From Scytonema sp035967975 (GTDB taxonomy: Bacteria > Cyanobacteriota > Cyanobacteriia > Cyanobacteriales > Nostocaceae): 64,000 bases of DNA. A program made the position numbers and the translations under genes. The stretch spans positions 1-64,000 of the forward strand of contig JAWQFQ010000020.1 in NCBI GenBank assembly GCA_035967975.1, written 5' to 3'. Below the pieces are notes generated by a model. It worked only from the letters and a program-made list of their open reading frames with translations. It was not told the DNA's origin and searched no databases. Position 1 is the stretch's first letter, and each line of letters opens with the position of its first letter. Below, in pieces: positions 54,001 to 63,069 of the stretch.

Positions 54001-54270
54001 ATGAACATTATTGCATGGATCATTTTGGGTCTCATCGCTGGAGCAATTGCTAAGGCAATATATCCTGGTCGTCAAGGTGGTGGAATTCTAGCAACAATGA
54101 TTTTAGGTATCATTGGTGCCTTTGTCGGAGGTAGTATAGTTAGTTTATTGGAAACAGGAACGCTACAAATTACTGCAGCTACTTTGAGTATTCCCGGTCT
54201 AATTGTTGCTATCATTGGTGCAATGATTGCTATTTTTATATGGGGTTTAGTAACTCGTAACGCAGCTTAA
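54001..54270 (+). CDS. GlsB/YeaQ/YmgE-family membrane protein
   Basis: Small inner-membrane protein of 89 residues, from the ATG at 54001 (a TTG 15 bases upstream is less likely). Three hydrophobic segments and glycine motifs (IAWIILGLIAGAIAKAIYPG, GGGILATMILGIIGAFVGG) are typical of the family formerly called transglycosylase-associated proteins. These are often stress-induced. It begins the envelope/stress group at 54-58 kb. A heptamer CTAATTG repeat separates it from the next gene. Confidence 0.88.
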   Translation: MNIIAWIILGLIAGAIAKAIYPGRQGGGILATMILGIIGAFVGGSIVSLLETGTLQITAATLSIPGLIVAIIGAMIAIFIWGLVTRNAA

Positions 54271-54386
54271 TTTTAGAATAAAATTATGGTTAAAGCGAGT
54301 TTATTAGAAACTAGTTCTGATTGCTAATTGCTAATTGCTAATTGCTAACTGTTAGTAATTAGCAATTATTTACTATAATTTTACAT

Positions 54387-55289
54387 ATGAACAGAGGAAG
54401 AACCCGTGGAAAAAGTCAGTGGGCAAGTGAGATTAACGATCTCATCAGGGGAGCTTCAGGGGGTTTTCTGTTTGGTATTCCCCTACTTTACACAATGGAG
54501 GTTTGGTGGATTGGATCGCGTGCTACACCACAAATGGTGATGCTGACTCTAGTCATATTATTTTTAGTAGTATTATTACTTAACCGAACAGAAGGTTTTC
54601 GCCTTCGCCGCAGCTATCCCAACTCGCCACCATATGATGCTTTCACAGATACAGTAGAAGCTATGGCGATTGGACTGTTTTGTTCAGCTTTTATGTTGGT
54701 ATTATTAAGAGAAGTCACGCTGGAAACTCACCTAAAAGAAGGTTTAGGCAAGATTGTCTTTGAAAGTGTACCATTTACTTTAGGTGTGACTTTAGCTAAT
54801 CAGTTTCTAGGAGATACTCATCATTCTGCTGAACCACAAGAACGAACGGGCGGTCAAGCAAGTAGAGAAACCAATAAGACATCAGATAAATTATCTGCGA
54901 CTCTTGCTGATATTGGCGCGACTTTAATTGGCGCAACTGTCATTGCGTTTAACATTGCACCCACAGGCGAGATTCCCATGCTATCAGCAGCTGTTTCGCC
55001 ACCGTGGCTATTAGCAATTATCGCCTCATCGTTACTGATTTCTTATGGTATTGTCTTTGAAGCAGGGTTTTCTAATCAGCAAAAACGCAGACAGCAACGA
55101 GGAATTTTCCAAAAACCATTGAGTGAAACGATAATGTCTTACTTGGTGTCACTAGTAGCCGCTGCATTTATGTTGTGGTTCTTTCAGCAACTCTCTTTTA
55201 ACGACCCTTGGACGTTGTGGTTGGAGCATACCCTCTTACTTGGCTTACCAGGAGCGATTGGGGGTGCAGCAGGAAGATTAGCCGTATGA
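54387..55289 (+). CDS. Integral membrane protein, TIGR02587-like
   Basis: Three hundred residues with seven or so hydrophobic segments. It begins MNRGRTRGKSQWASEINDLI with RGASGGFLFGIPLLYTMEVW and continues with VTLANQFLGDTHHSA, a polar cytosolic loop, and PWLLAIIASSLLISYGIVFE. From memory it is the TIGR02587 family, always next to the TIGR02588 partner. The overlap with the next gene (ATGA) shows translational coupling. Function unknown. Confidence 0.8.
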   Translation: MNRGRTRGKSQWASEINDLIRGASGGFLFGIPLLYTMEVWWIGSRATPQMVMLTLVILFLVVLLLNRTEGFRLRRSYPNSPPYDAFTDTVEAMAIGLFCSAFMLVLLREVTLETHLKEGLGKIVFESVPFTLGVTLANQFLGDTHHSAEPQERTGGQASRETNKTSDKLSATLADIGATLIGATVIAFNIAPTGEIPMLSAAVSPPWLLAIIASSLLISYGIVFEAGFSNQQKRRQQRGIFQKPLSETIMSYLVSLVAAAFMLWFFQQLSFNDPWTLWLEHTLLLGLPGAIGGAAGRLAV

Positions 55290-55699
55290 CCGAAATAAAC
55301 AATCAACACGAACAACATCGCCCAAAGCGTAACTTTGCTGAGAAGGTAAGTTTTGGGATCGCATCACTTATTTTAGCAATAGTTATTACATTAGTAATTT
55401 ATACTTGGTTGAACGATAAGCAGCAGCCTCCTATCCTTTCTATCAGAAATAATCAAGCTATTAGAGAAGTTGATGGAAAATTTTATATTCCCTTTGAAAT
55501 TGTTAATACTGGAGGAGAAACCGCAGAGTCAGTTCAAGTGAAAGCTGAATTACGGATTAACGATAACGTTATAGAAACAGGTGATATACAGATTGATTTT
55601 TTGTCAAGTGGCGAAAAGGAACAAGGGGCTTTTATATTCAGCCGTAATCCCCAACAAGGTCAGTTGACTATCAGAGTTTCAAGTTATAGATTGCCTTAA
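55286..55699 (+). CDS. Membrane-anchored protein, TIGR02588-like partner
   Basis: A protein of 137 residues from the ATG at 55286, which overlaps the stop of the preceding gene by four bases (ATGA). It has one membrane helix (about 23-43, GIASLILAIVITLVIYTWLN) followed by an extracytoplasmic beta domain (GKFYIPFEIVNTGGETAESV, VKAELRINDNV). The pair is presumably one complex. TIGR02588 is from memory. A hairpin repeat of the AGAAACCCGG family follows and may end the transcript. Confidence 0.78.
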   Translation: MTEINNQHEQHRPKRNFAEKVSFGIASLILAIVITLVIYTWLNDKQQPPILSIRNNQAIREVDGKFYIPFEIVNTGGETAESVQVKAELRINDNVIETGDIQIDFLSSGEKEQGAFIFSRNPQQGQLTIRVSSYRLP

Positions 55700-55718
55700 T
55701 AAATTAAAGTTATGGCAT

Positions 55719-55751
55719 AGAAACCCGATATCTTGGAGATACCGGGTTTCT
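55719..55751. repeat. AGAAACCCGG hairpin repeat, core only
   Basis: AGAAACCCGATATCT-TGG-AGATACCGGGTTTCT, 20 bases after the TIGR02588-like stop, without visible CAATACT ends. It may serve as terminator of the pair. Confidence 0.65.
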
Positions 55752-55790
55752 CAATAACTGTTTCAAAAATATTTGACTAATGACTATGAA

Positions 55791-56558
55791 TTAAACATTA
55801 GTTTTAGCGTTAGACAAAATACCGTTTTCATCTTCATCAAACCGTTGATGAACTGTTTCCCAAGCGGCTTGTTCAGCCTTGGATTCGTCATTTGTCTCTT
55901 TTAAAACAGTGTTATAGCGTTCAATAAAGGTGTGTTGAGCTTCGGTTGAAAGATGAGAGCGAATTTCAGGAGATAAATCATCCGGACTATTGCATGAACC
56001 AGTACATGCACGAGGTAAAGCTTGTTCTATGGTATGAACTTCTTCACCACCAGCGCTTTGCATGAGCAAATAAAATTCTCCACCCCTATCTGCAGGAACT
56101 TCTGCCATAAGCAAGAATTCCCCTGCTTGCAAGCGAGTTTGATAGACAGCTGCTTTGTCTTCAGGCATTCCTAACGTAGTCAAAACAGAGACTAAGCCTG
56201 CTCCTGCACTACCTGCGATCGCACCACTTGCAGCCCCTAACAACAGAGCTCCAATAGGACCGGCGGCTACAATCGGACCGACAAAAGGAATAAATAGTAC
56301 ACCAACACCAGTGAGCAAACTCAAGAAAGAACCGAACAAAGAACCGAAGATTGCTCCTGTTCTCAAACCCCCTAAGATAACGTCTTTCTTGGTAATAAAG
56401 CCTGTAATTCGAGTTTCTGACTGAAAGTTTCTACCCATTACCGAGATATGATCTCTGGAGACACCCCGATCTAGTAAACGTCGAATCACATCATCAACTT
56501 GTTTTTGCTCTTTAAAAACAGCTGATACGGTACGTTCTGCTCTGTATGCTTCAGCCAC
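55791..56558 (-). CDS. Stress-type membrane protein with ChaB-like C-terminus
   Basis: A fusion of 255 residues (GTG start, AAAGGAG before it). The N-terminal half has the motif TVSAVFKEQKQVDDVIRRLL and a Gly/Ala-rich pair of membrane segments (FGSFLSLLTGVGVLFIPFVG, PIGALLLGAASGAIAGSAG) as in the DUF1269/general-stress 17M group. The C-terminal about 65 residues (LSPEIRSHLSTEAQHTFIER, YNTVLKETNDESKAEQAAW, ETVHQRF) are ChaB-like. The two parts are usually separate genes. It lies beside the Dps gene. Confidence 0.8.
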   Translation of the reverse strand: MAEAYRAERTVSAVFKEQKQVDDVIRRLLDRGVSRDHISVMGRNFQSETRITGFITKKDVILGGLRTGAIFGSLFGSFLSLLTGVGVLFIPFVGPIVAAGPIGALLLGAASGAIAGSAGAGLVSVLTTLGMPEDKAAVYQTRLQAGEFLLMAEVPADRGGEFYLLMQSAGGEEVHTIEQALPRACTGSCNSPDDLSPEIRSHLSTEAQHTFIERYNTVLKETNDESKAEQAAWETVHQRFDEDENGILSNAKTNV

Positions 56559-56630
56559 GTAAATACTCCTTTGTCTCGCTTTTTCAATCTTGAAGAATGG
56601 GGAGTAAAACTCTCCCCACTCCCCTTATAG

Positions 56631-57170
56631 TTATACACCTACAGGAGTTTTAGTTCCTGCTGATTGATTAGAGCCGTCTGGATGAAGAGACTGTCCTTCA
56701 ATAAAGGAGCGCAGCATCCAAGCCATTTCCTCATGCTCTTCCATTAATCCAGTGAGAAAGTCAGCTGTACCTTCATCATGGAATTTCTCACTGCACTGGT
56801 CTATATGCTCCCGTAAATTACGAATGATCTGCTCGTGGTCGTTAACTAGTCGAGCCACCATCTCAGTTGCAAGAGGTACGTTACCATCCTCTTCTTTGAG
56901 AGTTGCATGGCTCAAAAATCCTTGCATTGTACCAACTGGATATCCACCCAAAGTACGAACTCGTTCAGCCATAGCATCAATATTTACAGTCAGCTTTTCG
57001 TAATGCTCTTCCCAAAGCTCGTGGAGTGTGCGGAATTGAGGTCCAACGACATCCCAATGAAACTTCTTAGTTTTCACCAACAGCAGATAAGCGTCTGACA
57101 AATCTTTATTCAACAGACTAATAACTCCTTGACGCTGTTCTTCTGTCAATCCAATGTTTATACCACGCAT
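56631..57170 (-). CDS. Dps-family DNA-protection/ferritin protein
   Basis: Ferritin-like protein of 179 residues from the ATG at 57170 (MRGINIGLTEEQRQGVISLL). The ferroxidase ligands are present in KTKKFHWDVVGPQFRTLHEL and WEEHYEKL, with the second half helical (EEHEEMAWMLRSFIEG). Dps binds and oxidises iron with peroxide and shields DNA. An upstream frame would add 14 residues without homology. It is probably co-regulated with the adjacent ChaB-type protein. Confidence 0.93.
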   Translation of the reverse strand: MRGINIGLTEEQRQGVISLLNKDLSDAYLLLVKTKKFHWDVVGPQFRTLHELWEEHYEKLTVNIDAMAERVRTLGGYPVGTMQGFLSHATLKEEDGNVPLATEMVARLVNDHEQIIRNLREHIDQCSEKFHDEGTADFLTGLMEEHEEMAWMLRSFIEGQSLHPDGSNQSAGTKTPVGV

Positions 57171-57570
57171 AACTATGAATCTCTTCGCTAACTTCTTTTC
57201 TAAGTTCACCAATTTAATTCCAAATCCTCATCAACCCAAGGAAAGATTGTGAATTTCTAATAATATGTATTGACAATAATCTAGATAAAATTTATAATAA
57301 GGGAAAAACTAAATATAAAATCTATATTAAGTGATCTGTAAATTATATTTTTTACAGATAGGAATTAAATAGACACCTTGAATCAAGCGTTCAAGATGCC
57401 CATGATGCAGAGGAAATATCTATCCAATTGCTTGAATAATTGTAAGCATTCAGCTATCAGTTATGCACAACACTACGGGTGCTTGATTAGCCTTTCCTCT
57501 GGGTCTACATAACACCCGTAAAAAATATTTCGCTCGCTGTCTACTGATGGCTAATAGCTGAACACCCACC
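57171..57570. other. Intergenic region
   Basis: 400 bp, AT-rich, with a repeat-like CATTCAGCTATCAG. It should contain the Dps promoter. No gene. Confidence 0.5.
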
Positions 57571-57933
57571 TTAGTTGTTACCTGTTACCTTATTCAGTAG
57601 ATTTTTAACTTCATCTTCTACTGTGGTTGCTGCTTGAGAATTTTCAGGACGCTTCATCTTCTCTATGTCAGCAGTTCCCTGAATTTCATTTAACCCTCCC
57701 CCTTTCGTTTTCTCAATTTGTTCTTCTGCACTTAGAGGTGGTTTTGCGGATGCTTTATCAGTTTCTCTCTGAGTCTCCAACAACTGTGTGGTAGCCTCTT
57801 CTGGTTGGCTTTGATAGCTCTCAATCGCAAAAGCGGGAACAACATTCGAGAAAAACAGCAATGCACAAGTGATTGCTACCATTAAAAAACGCACTGGACG
57901 CAACACAGATAAACCAAAACCAGTTTTCTTCAT
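57571..57933 (-). CDS. Small exported hydrophilic protein (low-temperature-induced-like)
   Basis: One hundred and twenty residues with a signal peptide (RFLMVAITCALLFFSNVVPAFA) and then an unstructured, charged domain rich in Glu, Lys, Gln and Thr (EEQIEKTKGGGLNEIQGTAD, IEKMKRPENSQAATTVEDEV). A strong AGGAGG site lies 8 bases before the ATG. The GLNEIQGTAD-IEKMKRPENS pattern recalls cyanobacterial proteins annotated as low-temperature-induced; this is from memory. It is a stress-type exported protein in a stress gene group. Confidence 0.7.
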   Translation of the reverse strand: MKKTGFGLSVLRPVRFLMVAITCALLFFSNVVPAFAIESYQSQPEEATTQLLETQRETDKASAKPPLSAEEQIEKTKGGGLNEIQGTADIEKMKRPENSQAATTVEDEVKNLLNKVTGNN

Positions 57934-58693
57934 CTACAAATCCTCCTGAAAGATTAAAATATCCAAAATCTAGGTCACTCTTGACCTCTTAGGAGATAAG
58001 TCTCCCACATGGTAGACTTACCTCCTGTAAACTTTGGACACATAATTACAACGCAATGGTTTTTTACAAAATGAGTAACTTGAGAAGAACAACCTTTTCC
58101 TGGAATATGAGAGTAAAGCTTGTCATTTGTCGCTATCATTGAAAAACAACATAGCTATTCCTCTTTTTCCATTTTTTTTCGATTGCACTTCTAGGAAATC
58201 ATAGTTAAAAGCCAGCTTAATTTCTTTTTTACATTGGAATCGTTTCTGACTGCATCAATCTTGGGAATGACATTTTTAAGTTATTAATTATTAAAAAATC
58301 AATCTCAAGATAGATACCTATTGTATATTTTTATTTGTTTAATTCGTTTCAAGAAATCATTAATATTATTAATAGCAATTTTAAACGATTTATGAGAAAA
58401 TGTAGGGCTACAGAAATCATGTATCTTCTGTGAGACTGGGTTTCTTGAATCTCATGAATGATTGAGGAATGCTATAGTAAATGCCTTTAACAACATAATT
58501 CGCATACAAATTTTCTCAAGAGTAACATACAAGCGTTCAGCCATCAGCTATCAGCCGTCAGTTTGATAGAGCTATAGGAGTAGTTTAATAAGCTTATCAA
58601 AAACGCCTATAGAACGTCCGAAGATATGTTTCGCTCGCTGACTGCTGACAGTTAAAGTGCTGAACGTTTACGAGTAACATTTCCATACAACAA
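57934..58693. other. AT-rich intergenic region
   Basis: About 760 bp without a supported gene. It contains the promoter of the secreted protein near its 57933 end and short CAGCTATCAGCCGTCAG-type repeats near 58540 and 58650. No RNA gene is evident. Confidence 0.5.
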
Positions 58694-58731
58694 TAAAAAC
58701 GAAGACGCCCCGTAGTTTAGGGGCTTCCTCG
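58694..58731 (-). terminator. Terminator after the 129-residue gene
   Basis: On the minus strand GACGAGGAAGCCCC and GGGGCGTCTTCG (one mismatch, one G-U) form a hairpin around TAAACTAC, followed by TTTTTATTG. It lies 16 bases after the stop of the gene ending at 58747. Confidence 0.7.
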
Positions 58732-58746
58732 TCACCTTTTTCTAAA

Positions 58747-59136
58747 TTACTCACTCATGACTGAAGCCCCCTGTTGAGCTTGTTGCCAGATTTTGTGGAC
58801 AAAGAACTCCGTGCGATCGCTCATTGCGGTGACAAAAACACCATCAGAATCTTTGGAACCGTCAGAGAGCCAAGAACCGTGTAGCGTCACTTCCATATAC
58901 TCGTTGTCGCAAGTACACAGAGCAATAATTTCACTGTCTTCGTGTCTCACAAGAGCTTCAAGTGCCTCTACCCCTGGTAAATCAACGGGAAGCAAAAAGG
59001 AAGCAGTGCTAGGTTCAACACACAAACGTTGACCGACGCGCAGTGCTAAAATAACTCGCGATTGAACCCATTGTTCCAAAGTTTGAGCCAGAAACTCTAA
59101 GCTAAAGCTCGATTCGGTGTATGTTAATTTCAGCAT
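58747..59136 (-). CDS. Conserved cyanobacterial protein, alr0857-like
   Basis: A soluble protein of 129 residues beginning MLKLTYTESSFSLEFLAQTL, with RVILALRVGQRLCVEPSTAS and a C-terminal VFVTAMSDRTEFFVHKIWQQ. From memory it matches the family named after alr0857 of Anabaena. Function unknown. A hairpin terminator follows. The remnant HNH gene overlaps its start (59102-59136). Confidence 0.72.
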   Translation of the reverse strand: MLKLTYTESSFSLEFLAQTLEQWVQSRVILALRVGQRLCVEPSTASFLLPVDLPGVEALEALVRHEDSEIIALCTCDNEYMEVTLHGSWLSDGSKDSDGVFVTAMSDRTEFFVHKIWQQAQQGASVMSE

Positions 59137-59314
59137 TCCTTATGCTCTCCTGTAATTCCAGGTTTGCTTGCACGTCTATCCAAAACTGTTCTGTTACTAA
59201 CAGCACAATCGCTCGCTTGATATTTACCCAACAGAGTGGTAGATATTTTTGGGAAAATACCACCACAGGTTTCTCTAACACTTGCATTGCGATCGTCACG
59301 GCTTGACTCCTCAT
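59102..59314 (-). pseudogene. HNH endonuclease gene with the nuclease core deleted
   Basis: The frame starts MRSQAVTIAMQVLEKPVVVF and continues SQKYLPLCWVNIKRAIVLLV, which is the N-terminus of a cyanobacterial HNH nuclease family. It then jumps at once to TEQFWIDVQANLELQESIRN, which matches that family's C-terminal end. The intervening about 100 residues with the CxxC and DH-N-H core are gone, and the frame is kept. The product could not be a nuclease. It ends 34 bases inside the start of the alr0857-like gene. Confidence 0.7.
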
Positions 59315-59713
59315 GAACAAACCCCCGCATTTTGTTTGGTTAAAAGCGGGGGTTGGGATTTTGACCATTTCTTTGCTTTCTGTTCTGGTCTATATCGGTA
59401 CAGTTTTTTGGTACCTGTACCTCCCGCTTCCTTTATCTAGTTCTGGTGCTGCATTCAGCACATTAATGCTGGCACATCTTACATCACGATCTTCCTCTGT
59501 GTGTTGCCGTTTATTCCGGCTACCATTCCCCATAAATAAATACTCCACTCCCATTAAGGCTGATTCCCAACTAAATCGATAGTTGACAGCACCTGAGGAA
59601 GTAGATATGGCGACGGGGTAAATGGTTATCACAGAAAATTTCACCTATTGAACATTCCTTTAAACATACTACACTTGTATTACTATCCTGTCCATACTTT
59701 AAGGAGAAAAATC

Positions 59714-60049
59714 ATGCATACGATTGCTCGCACCCCTACTACCGATATGGAAGTCACCAGCATCCGTTTAGAGCGAGAATTAAAAGATAAACTTAAAGAC
59801 CTCGCTGGTAATCAGGGATATCAAGCTTTAATCCGAGATATTCTTTGGAATTATGTCCAGCAAAAATCAGGTGAGTGGAAGCCGCGATTTTCGCGATCTG
59901 ATATTCGAGCAAGCATAGCAGCAACGGCACAACAGGAAGAACGCTGTGTACTCACAGGTCAACTCATTCAACCGAAACAACCGATGTTATTAGGACTAAC
60001 AAGGAATGGCGAGATGGTGCCGTTGAGTGTCGAGAGTTTGGCTGGTTAA
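59714..60049 (+). CDS. Ribbon-helix-helix domain protein
   Basis: One hundred and eleven residues. The ATG at 59714 has a strong AAGGAG 7 bases before it. Residues 12-52 (EVTSIRLERELKDKLKDLAG, NQGYQALIRDILWNYVQQ) have the strand-helix-helix layout of CopG/Arc DNA-binding proteins. The C-terminal part (RSDIRASIAATAQQEERCVL, TGQLIQPKQPMLLGLTRNGE) looks like a small zinc-less extension of unknown role. There is no toxin gene adjacent. It is divergent from the HNH remnant. Confidence 0.75.
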   Translation: MHTIARTPTTDMEVTSIRLERELKDKLKDLAGNQGYQALIRDILWNYVQQKSGEWKPRFSRSDIRASIAATAQQEERCVLTGQLIQPKQPMLLGLTRNGEMVPLSVESLAG

Positions 60050-60618
60050 ACTTTTGCCCAATTAGGTGCAGCCTAGTTGTTAGTTCAATGCTAGCAACTA
60101 GGCAATGGGCAATAGGCAGTAGGCAATGGGCGGTAGGCAATAGGCAAGAGGATTCTAGAGTATTAAGGTGTACCCAGCTTCGTAAAAATCAAATAGGAAT
60201 CCTAGAGCTAAATCTTTATACATAGGTAATTATGATTGGTCATTAGGTTTTTTATAGAAAAAATCAATATTAAGAACATTATTAAACATAGGGGTGTAAA
60301 CGCTACTCATGGGACGCTCTTAACTTTCTGTTCCCTGTTCCCTTTTTTTTGTCAAATAGAGCAGTAGTTCTAGTAATTTCCGCCTTGACAACAAAAAGTA
60401 GAAAAAAATTTAACATACAATAAAGTGTTACTTTCAGTAAGAATAAAGAGATTGTAAAGATATAAAAGAATGAGCCAGCCTTTGTTTGATTGATTGATTT
60501 GTCGGCGTAGTTGGGTAGTCGTAGTCAAAAGGTATACTTTGCGGGGGAATAAACTGAGCTTATAGGCTCATTCTGTAGGCTTTGTAGCGATTTGCTGTTG
60601 GTAGTTTTATTTCTGCTG
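60050..60618. other. Intergenic region with a degenerate heptamer repeat
   Basis: Heptamer-like AGGCAAT/GGGCAAT units at 60100-60150, followed by AT-rich sequence. A short inverted TGAGCTTATAGGCTCA lies at 60557. No gene. Confidence 0.5.
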
Positions 60619-60831
60619 ATGTGTACTAATTCAAGAAGAGAAAAATGTGAAAGAAATATTACCTTTGAAGAAAAGAGCATCAGTATTAATTCGGATAGCT
60701 TTTCAGGAGATTTAGCTTCAAATCTAGAGAAATTACGGTTTATGTCTCGTTACAGGCAAGATATCCTAGGTCAGAGTGAGCAAACAAACGAGGCACATCA
60801 AAACCATAAAAATTCTGCTGGAGCATCTTAA
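60619..60831 (+). CDS. Possible small hydrophilic protein, weak
   Basis: An open frame of 70 codons from the ATG at 60619: MCTNSRREKCERNITFEEKS, then SNLEKLRFMSRYRQDILGQS and a Gln/Asn/His tail. No ribosome-binding site and no family. It is the only frame in this 950 bp gap and lies 190 bp upstream of the kinase. Confidence 0.3.
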   Translation: MCTNSRREKCERNITFEEKSISINSDSFSGDLASNLEKLRFMSRYRQDILGQSEQTNEAHQNHKNSAGAS

Positions 60832-61020
60832 GACTTTTTTGATATTTTTTACCTAATTTAAAAGATTATTTTGTTGAAGACACCAAAAATTTAGTCAACT
60901 GAAATAGAAAGGGGCTATAACAGGTGTGAGGAAGATTTGAAAAATGTTCTTTTGATTGTTAGGGTGTTGCAGCACAAGTATAGAGGTAAATGATGTGCCA
61001 GGAGGTTGCGTACAAAGAGA

Positions 61021-63066
61021 ATGAGGCCAATGTCGAAGAATGTGCTAGGAATGAAACAACCTTTATCATCGCCGCCCAAGCGCCGAGATGATGTAGAACG
61101 ACAACAACGATATCCGGTCAAGCTGATGCAGCATCAGGAAGAATCTGCTCTCCAGTTGGCACGAGAGATTAACACCATTATTGCCAATAGTCCAACTCCA
61201 ACGAAGATGCTGCAAGAAATTGCCCAAGTACTAGGAGTTGCCTTCAATGTAGATTACTGTAGTTTAGTAACGGTAGCAACTGAACCTTCCAATGAAGTCG
61301 TCAGTGCTAACTGGTATTCTAAAACAGAGCATCTAAAGTTACTTCACCAGGACGAAATGTTTTCGCCAGTGGAACAGATGGACTTACCAGTTATGGAATG
61401 CGCTTCTGAACCATTGACAATAGAAGACATTTCGACAATTCAACAAAGCCTTGCTTTGGGATGTCAATACTTACCGCAAGCAAAAGCTGTTTTGGCAATT
61501 CCCACCAAGTTTGGTGGGAAAAACAATGGCGTGATTAGTCTAATCAAATCACAGCCCTATATTTGGACTGACGCAGAAAAAGAACTATTACAATCTGTAG
61601 AAACTTCTTGCGCTCTTGCTTTTTCTCATGTAGTGCAGGTACAGCAAATTGCTTACCAACAAAAGTATCTACAAACCTGCGACCAACATCAAAGCTTGAT
61701 CCAGCAACTAACTATACTTAGTCGTAGCAACTGGGAGTTAAATCAGATGCTCCAGTTAGCACTTGCATCTACCGCTGAAATCTTACAGGCAGATCGAGGT
61801 CTGCTTATACTGCTAAAATACAAAGACCCTTTGTTTAGGAGTAATTCAAAAAAACAAATTCCTAAAGCAACAGTTAATGTTGTATGTGAATGGAGTAGGG
61901 AAAAAGAAATCCCTCTTACAAATAAGTTAGAGACTCCTAATAATTTCTTTTATCTTTCCGATTGTGGTCTGTGCCAGCGTGCTTTTATACATTCTGGACA
62001 ACCAATCATCATTAACGATAATTTAGATTTAAAAGATACCTTGACAGTATCGCCAGTGTTTGGATTAGAAGAACTACCAGCGGTGCTGTTAATGCCACTA
62101 GCTATTCAAGGCAAAGTCTTAGGATTTCTAGTTTTACAGCAAGCAGTAGCTCGGAATTGGGAAGCATCAGAATTAAATATATTGGAGTTGGTCTGTGCTC
62201 AATTGAGCAATGCTATTATTCAAAACCAGACTCTCAGGCAAGTGCAAATGCTGGTAGATGAGCGGACAGCCAAACTACAAAGCAGTCTGGAATTACAAGC
62301 AAAATTACACGAAAGAACTCGGCAATACGTTGAGCAATTGCGGGAACTAAACGAACTTAAAGATGAATTTTTGAGCAACTTGAGCGATCGCCTGCGCTAT
62401 CCTTTGACAAATATGCGTATGTCACTACGTATGTTGCGTCAACCAGGAATAACTCCAGAACGTCAGGTTAAGTATCTAGATATTTTAGAAGAGGAGTGTA
62501 CGAAAGAAATTAATTTAATCAATGACTTGCTAACGCTTCAAAAGCTAGAAACTCATCAAGAGCGTCCGCAGTTAGAAAATGTTGATTTAAATACAAAAGT
62601 TCAGGACATAGCCGTAACTTTTGAGCAAAAGCTAGCCGATAAAGGATTAAGTATATCCCTTAATTTACCAACAGAGCCACTAACAATTCAGACGGAAATC
62701 GAAAGTTTTAACCGGATTTTCCATGAGTTGTTAACGAATGCTTATAAATATTCGGAGCATGATACTGTTGTCCATCTGCAAGTCGCTCACGAAGTTAACC
62801 AACTGGTGGATCGAGTTATTATTAAAGTAACTAACGTTGGACGTGGCATCTCTGAAGAAGAAGCTGCTTACATTTTCGATAAGTTCCGTCGGGGTAAAGG
62901 ACGGTGGACACCCGGAACTGGTTTGGGACTTGCTTTAGTCAAATCTTTAGTGCAGCATATAGGAGGTGAGATCGGATTAGAGAGCACTCCTATTGAGGAT
63001 TCTCGCTTGAGCTATGTTTGTTTTACCCTGACCTTACCCCAATTTTCTGACGAGAGTAACTCTTAG
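61021..63066 (+). CDS. GAF-type histidine kinase-like protein without the H-box histidine
   Basis: A protein of 681 residues. The ATG at 61021 is preferred; TTG at 61006 is too close to AGGAGG. Two GAF domains (about 45-210, LQEIAQVLGVAFNVDYCSLV; and about 240-410, ASTAEILQADRGLLILL with a CGLCQRAF loop) precede a coiled coil (TAKLQSSLELQAKLHERTRQ). The dimerisation helix reads DEFLSNLSDRLRYPLTNMRM, with Asp at about 456 where HisKA proteins have the phosphorylated His (normally SHELRTPLTN). The ATPase domain retains HELLTNAYKYSEHD, VGRGISEEEAAYIFDKF and GTGLGLALVKSLVQ. It may be a pseudokinase or act by another mechanism. Confidence 0.88.
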   Translation: MRPMSKNVLGMKQPLSSPPKRRDDVERQQRYPVKLMQHQEESALQLAREINTIIANSPTPTKMLQEIAQVLGVAFNVDYCSLVTVATEPSNEVVSANWYSKTEHLKLLHQDEMFSPVEQMDLPVMECASEPLTIEDISTIQQSLALGCQYLPQAKAVLAIPTKFGGKNNGVISLIKSQPYIWTDAEKELLQSVETSCALAFSHVVQVQQIAYQQKYLQTCDQHQSLIQQLTILSRSNWELNQMLQLALASTAEILQADRGLLILLKYKDPLFRSNSKKQIPKATVNVVCEWSREKEIPLTNKLETPNNFFYLSDCGLCQRAFIHSGQPIIINDNLDLKDTLTVSPVFGLEELPAVLLMPLAIQGKVLGFLVLQQAVARNWEASELNILELVCAQLSNAIIQNQTLRQVQMLVDERTAKLQSSLELQAKLHERTRQYVEQLRELNELKDEFLSNLSDRLRYPLTNMRMSLRMLRQPGITPERQVKYLDILEEECTKEINLINDLLTLQKLETHQERPQLENVDLNTKVQDIAVTFEQKLADKGLSISLNLPTEPLTIQTEIESFNRIFHELLTNAYKYSEHDTVVHLQVAHEVNQLVDRVIIKVTNVGRGISEEEAAYIFDKFRRGKGRWTPGTGLGLALVKSLVQHIGGEIGLESTPIEDSRLSYVCFTLTLPQFSDESNS

Positions 63067-63069
63067 TAC

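Noticed and set aside
59313..59582. Hydrophobic 89-codon frame divergent from the HNH remnant
   Set aside because: It has one hydrophobic stretch, but it overlaps a similar frame on the other strand and no ribosome-binding site fits. It was left out.
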